Shown: positions 9,122 to 17,539, numbered from the stretch's first letter. The stretch: DNA of 64,000 nt from Martinezella rhizogenes (GCA_013322215.1 JAAMEZ010000047.1:124001-188000), one strand, 5' to 3'. Made by a program: numbers and translations. Notes: a model not told the origin generated them from the letters alone.

Positions 9122-9129
9122 AGCCTTTT

Positions 9130-9186
9130 GCTTTTACGCAATTCCGGACGGAAAACCGCTGCGCACTTTTCCTGGAATTGCTCTAA
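9130..9186. repeat. Partial RIME-like intergenic element
   Basis: The stretch containing ACGCAATTCCGGACGGAAAA, AACCGCTGCGCAC and CCTGGAATTGCTCTA is nearly identical to the right half of the complete copy at 63164-63269. It lies between the convergent ends of ppk2 and the next gene. Only one of the element's two palindromic arms is present. Confidence 0.75.
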
Positions 9187-9210
9187 CGGCCAAGGGCACG
9201 CGGCCCGGGC

Positions 9211-10458
9211 TTATTGCCCGGGCAATACGCGGATGGCGTAGATGTTGACGCCGCGGGCCTTGCCATCGACATCGCTGTTGATGATCAGACGGCCCGAGCT
9301 GGTCGGCGCCATCGAACGATCGAACTGGACCTGGAACAGCGCATCCGTCTTCTGCCGGCTGACCGTGAAGCGGTGACGCCCGCAGCGCCCGAGCGAGCCA
9401 AAATCGCACTCCACCGTGATCTGCGTCGGCGCATCCGATGTGGATTGCAAGGTCAGCGCCACTGTCGAGGCCTTGCCCGCCATCTGCTGCAGCACATTGA
9501 CCGGCACTTCGATCGAACCGCTGCCGTCCGAACCGCTGCTGAGCGAGGTCAGCCGCACGGCGGCTCCCTCGTTCTCCGACACGTTTTCAGCCTTCGACTG
9601 CGGGCCGGTCGTCACCTTCGGCGCATCGGTGGGCTTCAATATCTCGAGCCATTCCGCCGAGAAGCTGTTCTGTGGATCGATGGTCGCCAGGCCCGGATTG
9701 ACCGGACCACTGTTGTCGTCCTGATCCGAGGTATCGTCGTCGTTGCTGTTGCCGCTGAAATCCTGCGAATCGACATGTGCCGGCGGGTTGGGCACGCTTG
9801 TATCCCTCTGGGAGGCAGACATGAGCAGGCCCGAGGTCTTGATCCACCAGGCGCCGACACCAAGGAAGGCAAGCAGGATGCAGAAGACGAGCAGGCGTGA
9901 GAAGAACTTGCGGGGTTTGCGGCGCACGGCCGCGCGCTCCGGCTTGAAATTCATCGTCCGCGCCGGCGGCGCATCGGCCGTCGGACGCACATCACTGTCC
10001 GCACCGAGATGATCGGCTGGGCCGGCGCGCATATCGCCGAAATCACCTTCACGTCCCGCCAGCTCGGCCGACGTCGGTTCCGCCGGAACGGCGGGGCCTG
10101 CCGACATTGGCGGATCGCGTGTTTCTCCGCGCACGCTCATGACAGGCTCCTGCGGCCGTGCTGCGGCCTGCGTTGCATCGGGCCTGGGTGCAGAAGGAGA
10201 AACATGTGGAGCTTCCAGCTCCGGCGAAACCGGCATCGCCTGCACGGGGCGGGCACGCTCTTCGGCCTCGATCTCGCGGATCGTCGCCTCCAGACGCTGG
10301 CGCTGGGCGGCGATCACGTTGACATCGGTAATGTCCTGCTTGCGAAGGCCCGCTTCCAGCGCCTGTCGTGCCGACTGATAGATGCGAGCCCGAATTTCCG
10401 GATTGGCGCGATCGGACCGCTCCAAGGCGCTTCTGATAGCCGTTTCTAATCCGCTCAC
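9211..10458 (-). CDS. Conserved rhizobial protein with one membrane helix, function unknown
   Basis: 415 residues. An N-terminal helical segment (about 1-70, ending LEATIREIEAEERAR) looks like a coiled coil. A Pro/Ala/Glu-rich linker follows (70-170), then basic residues and one membrane helix (about 185-207, LLVFCILLAFLGVGAWWI). An acidic Ser/Asp/Asn-rich spacer then leads to a C-terminal beta-rich domain (about 270-415) with a Cys pair (ECDFGSLGRCG). The layout suggests a cytoplasmic N-terminus and a periplasmic sandwich domain. I recognise no enzyme motif. The TAA stop lies in the loop of a hairpin made of two GCCCGGGC arms (9203-9223). The gene neighbours ppk2, as in related genomes. Confidence 0.75.
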   Translation of the reverse strand: MSGLETAIRSALERSDRANPEIRARIYQSARQALEAGLRKQDITDVNVIAAQRQRLEATIREIEAEERARPVQAMPVSPELEAPHVSPSAPRPDATQAAARPQEPVMSVRGETRDPPMSAGPAVPAEPTSAELAGREGDFGDMRAGPADHLGADSDVRPTADAPPARTMNFKPERAAVRRKPRKFFSRLLVFCILLAFLGVGAWWIKTSGLLMSASQRDTSVPNPPAHVDSQDFSGNSNDDDTSDQDDNSGPVNPGLATIDPQNSFSAEWLEILKPTDAPKVTTGPQSKAENVSENEGAAVRLTSLSSGSDGSGSIEVPVNVLQQMAGKASTVALTLQSTSDAPTQITVECDFGSLGRCGRHRFTVSRQKTDALFQVQFDRSMAPTSSGRLIINSDVDGKARGVNIYAIRVLPGQ

Positions 10459-10740
10459 ATCAGATCCTTTATTCTCACTCGCAACATACGCGCATACTCT
10501 ACCGATAAGGCAGCCATATTTTCATCATCCGTTAACCGGATTCGGTAACGCCCAGTTTTGCAATACGCAAGCCTCCGGCATGGGTTAAGGGCACTCGGGC
10601 GGGGATAAACGGCAAAGACGACGCAAATGGGGTGGCGGTAGGTGATAGGCGAAGGCATCGGGCCGAGACCATCAAGCACTATTGCCTATTGCCGGTTGCT
10701 TGCGTCTTCCGCCATCTTCCCCTCTCGACGGACATCTGCT
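10459..10740. other. Divergent intergenic region before the nitronate monooxygenase gene
   Basis: About 280 bases separate the membrane-protein gene from the hairpin at 10741. I see no convincing ORF, RNA gene or strong promoter. ATCCG-TTAAC-CGGAT (near 10528) is a short palindrome beside a GANTC site. Confidence 0.4.
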
Positions 10741-10776
10741 ATCCCTTTTGACGTTTTCGTAAACGTCAAAAGGGAT
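10741..10776 (+). promoter_or_regulatory. Perfect 16-bp inverted repeat covering a ribosome-binding site
   Basis: ATCCCTTTTGACGTTT, a four-base TCGT loop, and its exact reverse complement. The right arm contains AAAGGGA, the only Shine-Dalgarno-like sequence for the following gene, and reaches the first of its three possible ATG codons. It could be a dyad operator in DNA or a stem that hides the ribosome-binding site in RNA. The core TTGACGT/ACGTCAA is shared with the palindrome upstream of fadD (23038-23053). Confidence 0.85.
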
Positions 10777-10783
10777 GATGTTC

Positions 10784-11743
10784 ATGGCCCTCCCCTCCAT
10801 ATTGACCGAGCGCCTGCGCCTGCCGGTCGTGGCTTCGCCTCTCTTCATCATCTCTCATCCCGCCTTGACGCTGGCACAGTGCAAGGCCGGCGTCGTCGGC
10901 TCGTTTCCGGCGCTGAACGCACGCCCGGAAAGCCAGCTCGACGAATGGCTTGCCATGATTACCGAGGACCTTGCCGCATACAATGCCGCAAATCCGGAGC
11001 GTCCGGCAGCCCCATTTGCGGTCAATCAGATCGTCCATACGTCAAACAAGCGTCTGGAACACGACCTGATGCTTTGCGTGAAATACAAGGTGCCGATCGT
11101 CATTTCCTCGCTCGGCGCGGTGCCGGAAGTAAATGCCGCCGTGCATTCCTATGGCGGCATCGTGCTGCATGACATCATCAACAACCGCCATGCCAATTCG
11201 GCGATCCGCAAGGGAGCTGACGGGCTGATTGCCGTGGCGGCCGGCGCCGGCGGCCATGCCGGCCAGCTGTCGCCCTTTGCGCTGGTGCAGGAAATCCGCG
11301 AATGGTTCGACGGGCCGCTGCTGCTCGCCGGCGCCATCGCCACCGGCGGCGCCGTCCTCGCCGCCCAGGCCGCCGGCGCTGATCTTGCCTATATTGGCTC
11401 GCCCTTCATCGCGACCGAAGAAGCGCGCGCGGCCGACGCCTACAAGCAGGCGATCGTCGAAGGAACCGCTGCCGATATCGTCTATTCCAACTATTTCACG
11501 GGCGTCCTTGGGAATTATCTGAAACCCTCGATCCGCGCCGCCGGCCTCGACCCGGACAACTTGCCCGAGGCCGATCCCTCGAAGATGGATTTCGAGGTCG
11601 CTACGACCGGCGTAAAGGCCTGGAAGGATATCTGGGGCTCCGGCCAGGGCATCGGCGCCGTCAAATCCATCCAGCCCGTTGCCGCCCTCGTCGACCGTCT
11701 GGAAGCCGAATATAGGCATGCACGCGCCCGGCTGGCACTTTGA
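10784..11743 (+). CDS. Nitronate monooxygenase / 2-nitropropane dioxygenase-family flavoprotein
   Basis: 319-residue TIM-barrel flavoprotein. The family pattern is seen in PILTERLRLPVVASPLF near the start, GADGLIAVAAGAGGHAGQLSPFALV (phosphate-binding and catalytic region) and LLAGAIATGGAVLAAQAAGADLAYIGSPFIATEEA (FMN-binding loop). Members oxidise alkyl nitronates with O2, using FMN; some reduce enones instead, so the substrate is uncertain. Three in-frame ATGs occur at 10775, 10778 and 10784. I choose 10784 because the AGGGA sequence at 10771-10775 is too close to the first two. The ribosome-binding site lies in the hairpin at 10741-10776. Confidence 0.88.
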   Translation: MALPSILTERLRLPVVASPLFIISHPALTLAQCKAGVVGSFPALNARPESQLDEWLAMITEDLAAYNAANPERPAAPFAVNQIVHTSNKRLEHDLMLCVKYKVPIVISSLGAVPEVNAAVHSYGGIVLHDIINNRHANSAIRKGADGLIAVAAGAGGHAGQLSPFALVQEIREWFDGPLLLAGAIATGGAVLAAQAAGADLAYIGSPFIATEEARAADAYKQAIVEGTAADIVYSNYFTGVLGNYLKPSIRAAGLDPDNLPEADPSKMDFEVATTGVKAWKDIWGSGQGIGAVKSIQPVAALVDRLEAEYRHARARLAL

Positions 11744-11883
11744 CCGACGCTGAAAGGCGGCTCTTTTTTTCACAAGCCTCTCGCTTTTTTGCCAATTGGC
11801 GATTTGAGCGCTTGAAATCTGACCGCATAGACTGTATCAGCCGCCATGCAAATCGCGGGGCCGAACCGAATGCTCCGCAGAAT

Positions 11884-11959
11884 GCCGCTTTAGCTCAGTC
11901 GGTAGAGCACATCATTCGTAATGATGGGGTCACGTGTTCGAGTCACGTAAGCGGCACCA
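11884..11959 (+). tRNA. tRNA-Thr (CGT anticodon)
   Basis: A full cloverleaf can be drawn: acceptor GCCGCTT/AAGCGGC, D stem GCTC/GAGC, anticodon stem CATCA/TGATG with loop TTCGTAA (anticodon CGT), T stem ACGTG/CACGT with TTCGAGT loop, discriminator A and an encoded CCA. 76 bases. Confidence 0.96.
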
Positions 11960-12227
11960 TTTCTCCTGTACACTCCCTGAATATCCTTCATTCGCGCTCG
12001 GAGCGGGTAAAATCGCCAGTGCTGTCGAGCAGGCTCGCGGCACGGAACATTGATCTTGGCATGATCGATTAGGCCCGGCGCTCAGGTGCGATTGCGTGGG
12101 TATTTCACGCTTGCGGGCGAAGATCGATCGCCTATGCCCAAAAGCGTGCCGCCGGGTTAAGAAAGTTAAATGCGCCCTCCACGGCAAAAGGCCCAGAATG
12201 ACCTATGCTTTGGCGGAGTCTTCGACC

Positions 12228-12476
12228 ATGAACACCATGCCGCGCTTCTCTCCAATTCACATCGTTCGCAGCCATTCCGGTGAAACGAAATCCGTAGGTA
12301 CGGCCGATGAAGTCTGGAAGACGCTCCTCGATGACTGGCCGTTGGAGGAAGGCGATTGCTTTATGTCGGCATTGCTCATCTGCATCGACGTCCAACGCGG
12401 CGAGCGGGCGCCCGAGGAGGCCCGCGTCGCCTTCATTGCCGCGGCGGTCGAAGCGGGTGTTCCCTTGCTGTCGTGA
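12228..12476 (+). CDS. DUF982 domain protein
   Basis: 82-residue protein of the small DUF982 family, common and often multicopy in rhizobia, function unknown. The family pattern is seen in VGTADEVWKTLLDDWP (Trp near residue 27), the central Ala/Cys-rich helix and EARVAFIAAAVEAGVPLL at the end. The start at 12228 has GGAG 10-13 bases upstream; an ATG at 12198 would add 10 residues and is the main alternative. It follows tRNA-Thr by about 270 bases with no visible promoter between. Confidence 0.75.
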   Translation: MNTMPRFSPIHIVRSHSGETKSVGTADEVWKTLLDDWPLEEGDCFMSALLICIDVQRGERAPEEARVAFIAAAVEAGVPLLS

Positions 12477-12565
12477 CAAGACGGATGCGGCCGGCTTGCC
12501 TCCCCGCAGAGGTGCGAAGCAGAGGTTTCAGCGCACGCGCAGCTACCGACCGTAAGCCGTAGTGC

Positions 12566-13171
12566 TCAGAGCCGCTTCAGCGAGAACGAAAAATGCCCAT
12601 GGGATTCCAGGGTCATGTATTCGAACTGCCAATGGAAATCCTTGCAGAACTTGGTGCAGGCTTCGACCACGCCGTATGGAATGGCATCGACGACATTGCC
12701 GGTGCAGAAGTCGTGACCGGCGATGCGGCCGTCCTGCTTGACCTTGAAGTGACTGATCTGCAGCTCCTCCAGGGTCGTCTCGTAGCTGTGATTGGTGTCG
12801 ACATAGACCCAATCGAAAAAGCTGTTGGGAAACTCCGAAAGCCGGACAGTGGAGTAACCCTGGACGATGCGCAGACGGCCTTGATCCAGCGCGCCCCGGA
12901 ATTTCGATCTGATCTGCTCCAGGCCCTCCTGATAGCGGGGCGTGTCCCATGCGTCGATCAGGTAAAGTTCTCTTGGCGCGTTCTTTTCAAAGATCTCGGC
13001 GGTGAAATCGCCGAAAGCCGCGCCGATCTCGGCACAGACGCCGCCATGCGGCAGGCGGTGCAGAAGCTCGCCGCGATCGGGCAGCAGCCGCGCATTTTCC
13101 ATGTGATGCAGGCCGAGCTGCGTATGCGGCATGCCGCTCTTGTACTGAAATCTCGAGTCGCGCGTTTGCAT
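12566..13171 (-). CDS. Class I SAM-dependent methyltransferase (Methyltransf_24 type)
   Basis: 201-residue predicted methyltransferase. Motif I is GGVCAEIGAAFGDFTAEI (about residues 43-60), the acidic residue at the end of strand 2 is in LYLIDAWD, and FDWVYVDTNHSYETTLEEL is the strand-4 region typical of this subfamily. GRIAGHDF follows as strand 5. Such proteins often modify sugars or other small molecules in surface polysaccharide clusters. The glycosyltransferase gene 300 bases away on the other strand is consistent with that but does not prove it. The acceptor cannot be told from sequence. Confidence 0.8.
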   Translation of the reverse strand: MQTRDSRFQYKSGMPHTQLGLHHMENARLLPDRGELLHRLPHGGVCAEIGAAFGDFTAEIFEKNAPRELYLIDAWDTPRYQEGLEQIRSKFRGALDQGRLRIVQGYSTVRLSEFPNSFFDWVYVDTNHSYETTLEELQISHFKVKQDGRIAGHDFCTGNVVDAIPYGVVEACTKFCKDFHWQFEYMTLESHGHFSFSLKRL

Positions 13172-13476
13172 TTGGCGGCGGATACCTTCGATATTGGCTG
13201 AAGGGCAGATCGCCTAGGCGACCCGTTTCTGAACCGTGGATGCTGCAAGTCTTGGCATTCATGGCTTGCGTCAGGCATTCGAGGCGGTCGCGACTATCGG
13301 CTGTGTTCGACAATCTCCCTCCGCCCGAAACGCTCTCTTGATGGGCAGAAGCAGGCCGGTCGCCGCCGGCGAAACACCTTTGCACGCGATCCGTTGAATG
13401 CGCGCGATTTGCACAACCAAAGATTCAGCTTTTGATGGTTTCGTGCGCCTCGAGATACCATTCTGGGGGGTGCATC
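13172..13476. other. Divergent intergenic region between methyltransferase and glycosyltransferase genes
   Basis: 305 bases without a supported gene. It must hold both divergent promoters, but I see no clear -35/-10 pair, RNA gene or long repeat. The last 12 bases carry the GGGGGG ribosome-binding site of the glycosyltransferase. Confidence 0.5.
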
Positions 13477-14355
13477 ATGAAAATTGCCGTTGGTGTGGCG
13501 ACGTGCGGTCGCAAGGCGATTCTCGCCGCGATGATTGACAGGCTTGCCGGACAGGCACGCAAGCCGGATCATCTCTTCCTGTGCCCGGCCAAAGGCGACG
13601 ACATCGATATGGAAGGCTTACGCTCCGCGCCTTTTCCCGTGACGATCGTCTCTTCACCGCAGGGAAGCTGCCCGCAGCGCAATGCCATCATCGATGCAGC
13701 TGTCGGCATAGATGTGGTCGTCTTCTTCGATGACGATTTCTTTCCGGCAACGAACTATCTCGCCGAAGCGGAAGCCCTGTTCGAGGCGGATGAAGAGATC
13801 GTCGTGGCGACCGGCGAAGTCGTCCGTGACGGTATCCTCGGGCCAGGCATGACGGCGGACGAAGCGGATGCGGCGCTCGCAGCCGATGCCACGCCCTTTC
13901 CGGCGCCAACGATCGAGGACACGCATAACGCCTATGGCTGCAACATGATCTTCCGGCGGAGGCCGATGCTCGCAAATGGCATCTACTTCGATGAAGACCT
14001 GCCGCTCTACGCCTGGCAGGAGGATGTGGATCTGTGCCGGCGGCTACGCCCTTTCGGCAAGATCGTCAAATTCAATCGCCTGCGTGGCGTCCATCTCGGC
14101 GTCAAGGCCGGCCGCACATCGGGCCTGCGCCTTGGGTACTCCCAGGTCGCCAATCCGCTCTATCTCGTCAAGAAGCGCTCGGTATCGCTGAAATGGGCGC
14201 TGAAGCTGATGGGTGGCAATATCGCCTCGAATGTCGTCGGCTCCGTCAACCCACCGCCCTACATCGACCGGCGCGGCCGCCTTCAGGGCAATCTTCTCGC
14301 GGTCGGCCATCTGCTGAGCGGATCGCTCGATCCGAAATACATCAACCGGATGTGA
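13477..14355 (+). CDS. Family 2 (GT-A) glycosyltransferase
   Basis: 292-residue cytoplasmic GT-A glycosyltransferase. The N-terminal nucleotide-binding fold starts MKIAVGVATCGRKAILAAMIDRL, and the acidic metal-binding motif is VVVFFDDDFFPA. The acceptor region has DEDLPLYAWQEDVDLCRRLR, matching the ED-x-D-catalytic-base pattern. The start at 13477 has a GGGGGG site 7 bases upstream; the longer frame from 13432 lacks one. There are no membrane helices. Sugar donor and acceptor are unknown. Probably involved in exopolysaccharide or lipopolysaccharide assembly. Confidence 0.85.
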   Translation: MKIAVGVATCGRKAILAAMIDRLAGQARKPDHLFLCPAKGDDIDMEGLRSAPFPVTIVSSPQGSCPQRNAIIDAAVGIDVVVFFDDDFFPATNYLAEAEALFEADEEIVVATGEVVRDGILGPGMTADEADAALAADATPFPAPTIEDTHNAYGCNMIFRRRPMLANGIYFDEDLPLYAWQEDVDLCRRLRPFGKIVKFNRLRGVHLGVKAGRTSGLRLGYSQVANPLYLVKKRSVSLKWALKLMGGNIASNVVGSVNPPPYIDRRGRLQGNLLAVGHLLSGSLDPKYINRM

Positions 14356-14517
14356 ACGGTCTGCCGAAAGGGCAAGACGGTGGGATAGCAGAGCTGTTGC
14401 AATAAAATTCAAAGTGCGCGTTCGGGCGGCCGCGTTCCGTGATAGTGATTGAAATCGGCCGCGCCGCCTGCGGCATCCAGCGTTCTCAATCCCTATAGTC
14501 GTATCAAGGACATCCCA

Positions 14518-14817
14518 ATGATCCACGTACTCGCCATTCTCACTGCCCAGCACGGCAAGCGCGCCGAGGTGCTCGAAGCCTTCCAGGCGAATGTTCCGGC
14601 CGTTCATGCCGAAGACGGCTGCATCGAATATACCGCTGTCGTCGATGTCGAAGGGGCCGATCCGGCCTTCGGGCCTGACACCTTCGTCGTGGTTGAGAAG
14701 TGGGAAAGCCTGGCGGCGCTGAAGGCGCATGCCGCTTCAGCGCATATGGCCGCCTACGGCGAGAAGGTGAAGCATCTGATGGCTGATCGCGCCGTTCACG
14801 TGCTGAACCCGGCGTGA
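14518..14817 (+). CDS. Antibiotic biosynthesis monooxygenase (ABM) domain protein
   Basis: 99-residue protein that is a single ABM (dimeric alpha-beta barrel) domain: MIHVLAILTAQHGKRAEVLEAFQ, EDGCIEYTAVVD, FVVVEKWESLAALKAHAASAHMAAYGEKV. The SAHMAAY segment holds the conserved His. Family members include quinol monooxygenases such as YgiN and haem-degrading enzymes, but no cofactor site is diagnostic here. Monocistronic, closed by the terminator at 14854-14878. Confidence 0.82.
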   Translation: MIHVLAILTAQHGKRAEVLEAFQANVPAVHAEDGCIEYTAVVDVEGADPAFGPDTFVVVEKWESLAALKAHAASAHMAAYGEKVKHLMADRAVHVLNPA

Positions 14818-14853
14818 ACTTATCGCTGCCGGGCAGCTTGTAGTTTCTTCACG

Positions 14854-14878
14854 AAACGGCGCCCCAGGGCGCCGTTTT
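14854..14878. terminator. Bidirectional terminator between ABM gene and His-rich gene 1
   Basis: AAACGGCGCCC-CA-GGGCGCCGTTT stem with T run on the plus strand and A run on the other side. It lies between convergent genes and can serve both. Confidence 0.85.
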
Positions 14879-14894
14879 CCATCCGGCGAACGCG

Positions 14895-15284
14895 TCAGTT
14901 GTGCGAGAAGTGCGGCCGGCTGTAATAGCGCCAGTGGCCGCCACCGCCATGCCAGCCATGATATCCGCCGCGATAGTATCCGCGCCCGCCGTACCAGCCG
15001 TGGTGGTAATGGCGATAGCCGTCATAGCCGCCGAAAACGCCAAATACGCCCAGGGGATAGTAGGGCTGATAATAGCTGTAATAGGGTTGGTCATAGCCAT
15101 AGTAGGGCGCGTAATAGCCGTAATATGGGCGATAGTGGTGATGCCGGTAGTAGTAGTGGTGATGATAATGCCGATGGACGATCACCCGGTGGTGGTGTCC
15201 ATGGTGATGCGGACGCGCCTCGGCATAAGTTGCCGGCAACACGATCATACCTAGCGCAACCAGCGCTGTTGCCAGAATTTTCAT
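14895..15284 (-). CDS. Secreted His/Tyr/Gly-rich small protein (copy 1)
   Basis: 129 residues. A signal peptide (MKILATALVALGMIVLPATYAEA) is followed by a low-complexity mature part: His-rich (HHHGHHHR), Tyr-rich (YYGYYAPYYGYDQPYY) and then Gly/His/Tyr-rich, ending RPHFSHN. The start at 15284 has a perfect AAGGAGG site; an open frame extending to 15620 has no support. The composition suggests metal binding or an envelope structural role, which is an inference only. It shares leader, final residues and terminator type with the next gene, so the two arose by tandem duplication. Confidence 0.8.
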   Translation of the reverse strand: MKILATALVALGMIVLPATYAEARPHHHGHHHRVIVHRHYHHHYYYRHHHYRPYYGYYAPYYGYDQPYYSYYQPYYPLGVFGVFGGYDGYRHYHHGWYGGRGYYRGGYHGWHGGGGHWRYYSRPHFSHN

Positions 15285-15513
15285 TTCCAGCCTCCTTGAA
15301 TGCCGGACGTAAACGCTACTCGGATTACTTGCGTCCTCCGGACGAATAATAAACGCAATAGCGCCTTCGAAAGTTCCGCTATCCCTTGAACAGCAGGCGT
15401 TTTCGCCGCATCGGCAAAGGCCCGCCCGATCACGATTGCGTGCCCATCGGCCGGTGGACTTCAATCGATATCGCCAAGATGGAAGAAGGAGGAGGCAGCT
15501 GATCGGCAGCTCG

Positions 15514-15541
15514 AAAAAACGGCGCCTCGCGGCGCCGTTTT
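15514..15541 (-). terminator. Terminator of His-rich gene 2
   Basis: On the minus strand AAAACGGCGCC-GCGA-GGCGCCGTTTT is followed by further T residues (six in all), 19 bases after the stop of the gene at 15560-15772. Its stem is nearly the same as the one at 14854-14878. Confidence 0.85.
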
Positions 15542-15559
15542 CATGCCTGTCCGCAGCCG

Positions 15560-15772
15560 TCAGGCATGCGAGAAATGTGGCTTGCTGTGCCAACGATGAT
15601 GGCCGTGCCCATGTCGCCATCCTTCATGGCGATGCCAGCCATGATGATGCGGGCGATACTCACGATGATGGTGGTGTTGCCAGCGGTGATGGTGATGATC
15701 ACGCGCCTCAGCATAAGTAGCAGGTAGAACAATAATGCCTAATGCGACGAGCGCCGTTGCAAGAATTTTCAT
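15560..15772 (-). CDS. Secreted His-rich small protein (copy 2)
   Basis: 70 residues. The first 24 residues differ from copy 1 at only one position (MKILATALVALGIIVLPATYAEAR), then comes a short mature part that is about one third histidine (DHHHHRWQHHHH, HHHGWHRHEGWRHGHGHHRW) and ends KPHFSHA. It lacks the Tyr- and Gly-rich middle of copy 1. A GGAGAG site precedes the ATG. Periplasmic metal (Ni, Zn or Cu) binding is plausible from composition but unproved. No metal transporter or regulator is adjacent. Confidence 0.8.
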   Translation of the reverse strand: MKILATALVALGIIVLPATYAEARDHHHHRWQHHHHREYRPHHHGWHRHEGWRHGHGHHRWHSKPHFSHA

Positions 15773-15867
15773 GTATGGTCTCTCCTTGGGTACCGAACGA
15801 GCCCCCCGGCTGCGTACGCCCGGACTAACCTAACCCACCTAAACGCGAATAAGGCGCGTTTGTTCCG

Positions 15868-17094
15868 CTACCCTCTGGACGTCAGGCGTTTTCGCGTCGT
15901 CCCCATTTCTCCAACCAGTTCGCGAACCGCCTGCTGGATCAGCCGGCTGGCTTCGACAGAAGCTTTGCGGCCATTATGGGCGAGATGATAGGACAGAGGC
16001 AAAATCTCATCGGGATCGACGATGCGGACCTTGTCGGCAATCGGCAAGGCGCTCACCCGGCCGAGAAACGATACATAGCCATGGTTGGCGACAAGATCGA
16101 CAATCACAGGCAGGGAATCAGCCGAGGTGATATCGCGGCCGCGAAACCGGCGGCGATCGCGGCTGTCATAGCCGAAGGCCGTTGCCGCATTGCCGATGCC
16201 GGTGCGCGGGCTTGGCACGCAAAGCGGATGGTTTTCCACGAGCGCGGCGAAGGTCTGCTCGGTACTATCGGGCGGCGCGATCGCCACCATGTCCGTGGCA
16301 ACCAGCTCCACATGTTCGAACGCGTCGAGGCCGAAGACGGAATCGACGATGGCGACGTCGATGCGACCGGAGCGGAGCGCCTCGCGCAGATCGTCGGCCG
16401 TCATCAGCAGCAGCGACAGCATGTTGCGGTTGCCGCCGATGTTCCAGCGCGACACGAGGCTCGCAAGCGAGCGAGCCACCCAGCTTTCCGAGCCCGTCGG
16501 AATGATCGAGCCGATGCGGACCGCGCGGGCGGTTCGCTGAAAGCGCTCATCCGCCGCCGCCTTCATCTCATCCCAGGCCTGCGCAATGGCTGACAGGATG
16601 GAATGAACCTCCTGGCCGGCCTCGGTCAGCACCGAACCCTGCGCCTGCCGGGCGAACAGGCGGCAGCCGAACAATTCCTCCAGATTGGCGATCTGCAAGG
16701 AGAGCTGCGGTTGACCCAGACGCAGGCGTCGGGCAGCGCGATTGATGCTGCCCTGGTCGGCGACCTCGAGGAAGCGTTCGATGGTGGCGATCTTCAGAGG
16801 CAGGCGCGCGGCCCATTGGTCGTAGACATCGGGTGCGGGCGGCTCCTTCATCAGGGCCGAAAGCTGGCGCATGCCCGCGAGAATAGGCTGCAGCCCCTTT
16901 TGAACCTTCGAGCTCGCCAGAAGGGTCGCAAGCTCGCCCGAGGCACGCTCGACGAGCTTCATGGCCAGCTCGGTTTCCAGCCGGCGCAATGCGCTGGAGA
17001 CGGTCGAGGCCGAAAAGGACAGCCTTCGCGCACTCTCCCTCACCGAGCCGATGGAGAACACCATATCGGCTATGAACAATGCGCCGAGATACAA
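15868..17094 (-). CDS. LysR-type regulator with two N-terminal HTH domains
   Basis: 408 residues, about 100 longer than a normal LysR protein. A first helix-turn-helix is at about 15-50 (SVRESARRLSFSASTVSSALRRLETELAMKLVER). A second, canonical LysR HTH is at about 105-165 (FLEVADQGSINRAARRLRLGQPQLSLQIANLEELFGCRLFAR). The usual effector domain follows (190-400). The start is TTG at 17094, chosen because GAGGGGGAT sits at a good distance; ATG at 17064 would cut into the first helix. It is divergent from the osmoprotectant transporter operon and may regulate it. The effector is unknown. Confidence 0.85.
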   Translation of the reverse strand: MYLGALFIADMVFSIGSVRESARRLSFSASTVSSALRRLETELAMKLVERASGELATLLASSKVQKGLQPILAGMRQLSALMKEPPAPDVYDQWAARLPLKIATIERFLEVADQGSINRAARRLRLGQPQLSLQIANLEELFGCRLFARQAQGSVLTEAGQEVHSILSAIAQAWDEMKAAADERFQRTARAVRIGSIIPTGSESWVARSLASLVSRWNIGGNRNMLSLLLMTADDLREALRSGRIDVAIVDSVFGLDAFEHVELVATDMVAIAPPDSTEQTFAALVENHPLCVPSPRTGIGNAATAFGYDSRDRRRFRGRDITSADSLPVIVDLVANHGYVSFLGRVSALPIADKVRIVDPDEILPLSYHLAHNGRKASVEASRLIQQAVRELVGEMGTTRKRLTSRG

Positions 17095-17539
17095 ATCCGA
17101 TCCCCCTCAGCTGCGGCGCACATCCTGGCTCAACCGCAACAATATCAACGATATCCCGACGATATGATGTGTTCTCGAAAAAAGATATCCCTAAGCCGAA
17201 AAGTGACGGCTATCGTCATTTTGTCGCCTCACTGATCCAACCGCAAAATGAGATCGGAACAGCGTCAAACGGGTAAGGGGAACAAAAACAAACGCACTTG
17301 CCCCCGAAAAAAGAAATCCAATTTCGCGCGAATGTCGAGTACGCTCGTCATAATCGCGCGACTGCAACGGGAATCCGAAGCGCATCGACTTTTCCGCGAT
17401 GAGCGCTACGTGCCCGAAGCAGCCACGAATTCGCCTGTGGGCCGCCGGCCCGCTCGAAACCTGCATGTCCGAACTGCAGCCTAGTGAGGCGGCACGGACA
17501 GGCGGAACAAAGGTTTAACGGGGTACAAAGGGAAACATC
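17095..17539. other. Regulatory intergenic region between LysR gene and osmF
   Basis: 445 bases between divergent genes. The left half contains ATATCAACGATATCCCGACGATAT, an A/T-rich run of related half-sites near 17142-17166 that could be LysR contacts. GGAAC occurs at 17256 and 17279; this is the -35 word of RpoE2-type general stress promoters, but no matching -10 follows at the right distance. No ORF here has a credible start. Confidence 0.4.

Noticed and set aside
11884..14355. Genomic island inserted at tRNA-Thr
   Set aside because: There is no integrase, no second copy of the tRNA 3' end that I can find within the window, and the following genes are single chromosomal-type genes.
17256..17300. 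RpoE2-type general-stress promoter before osmF
   Set aside because: GGAAC occurs twice, but neither copy is followed by a CGTT-like -10 at the required distance.
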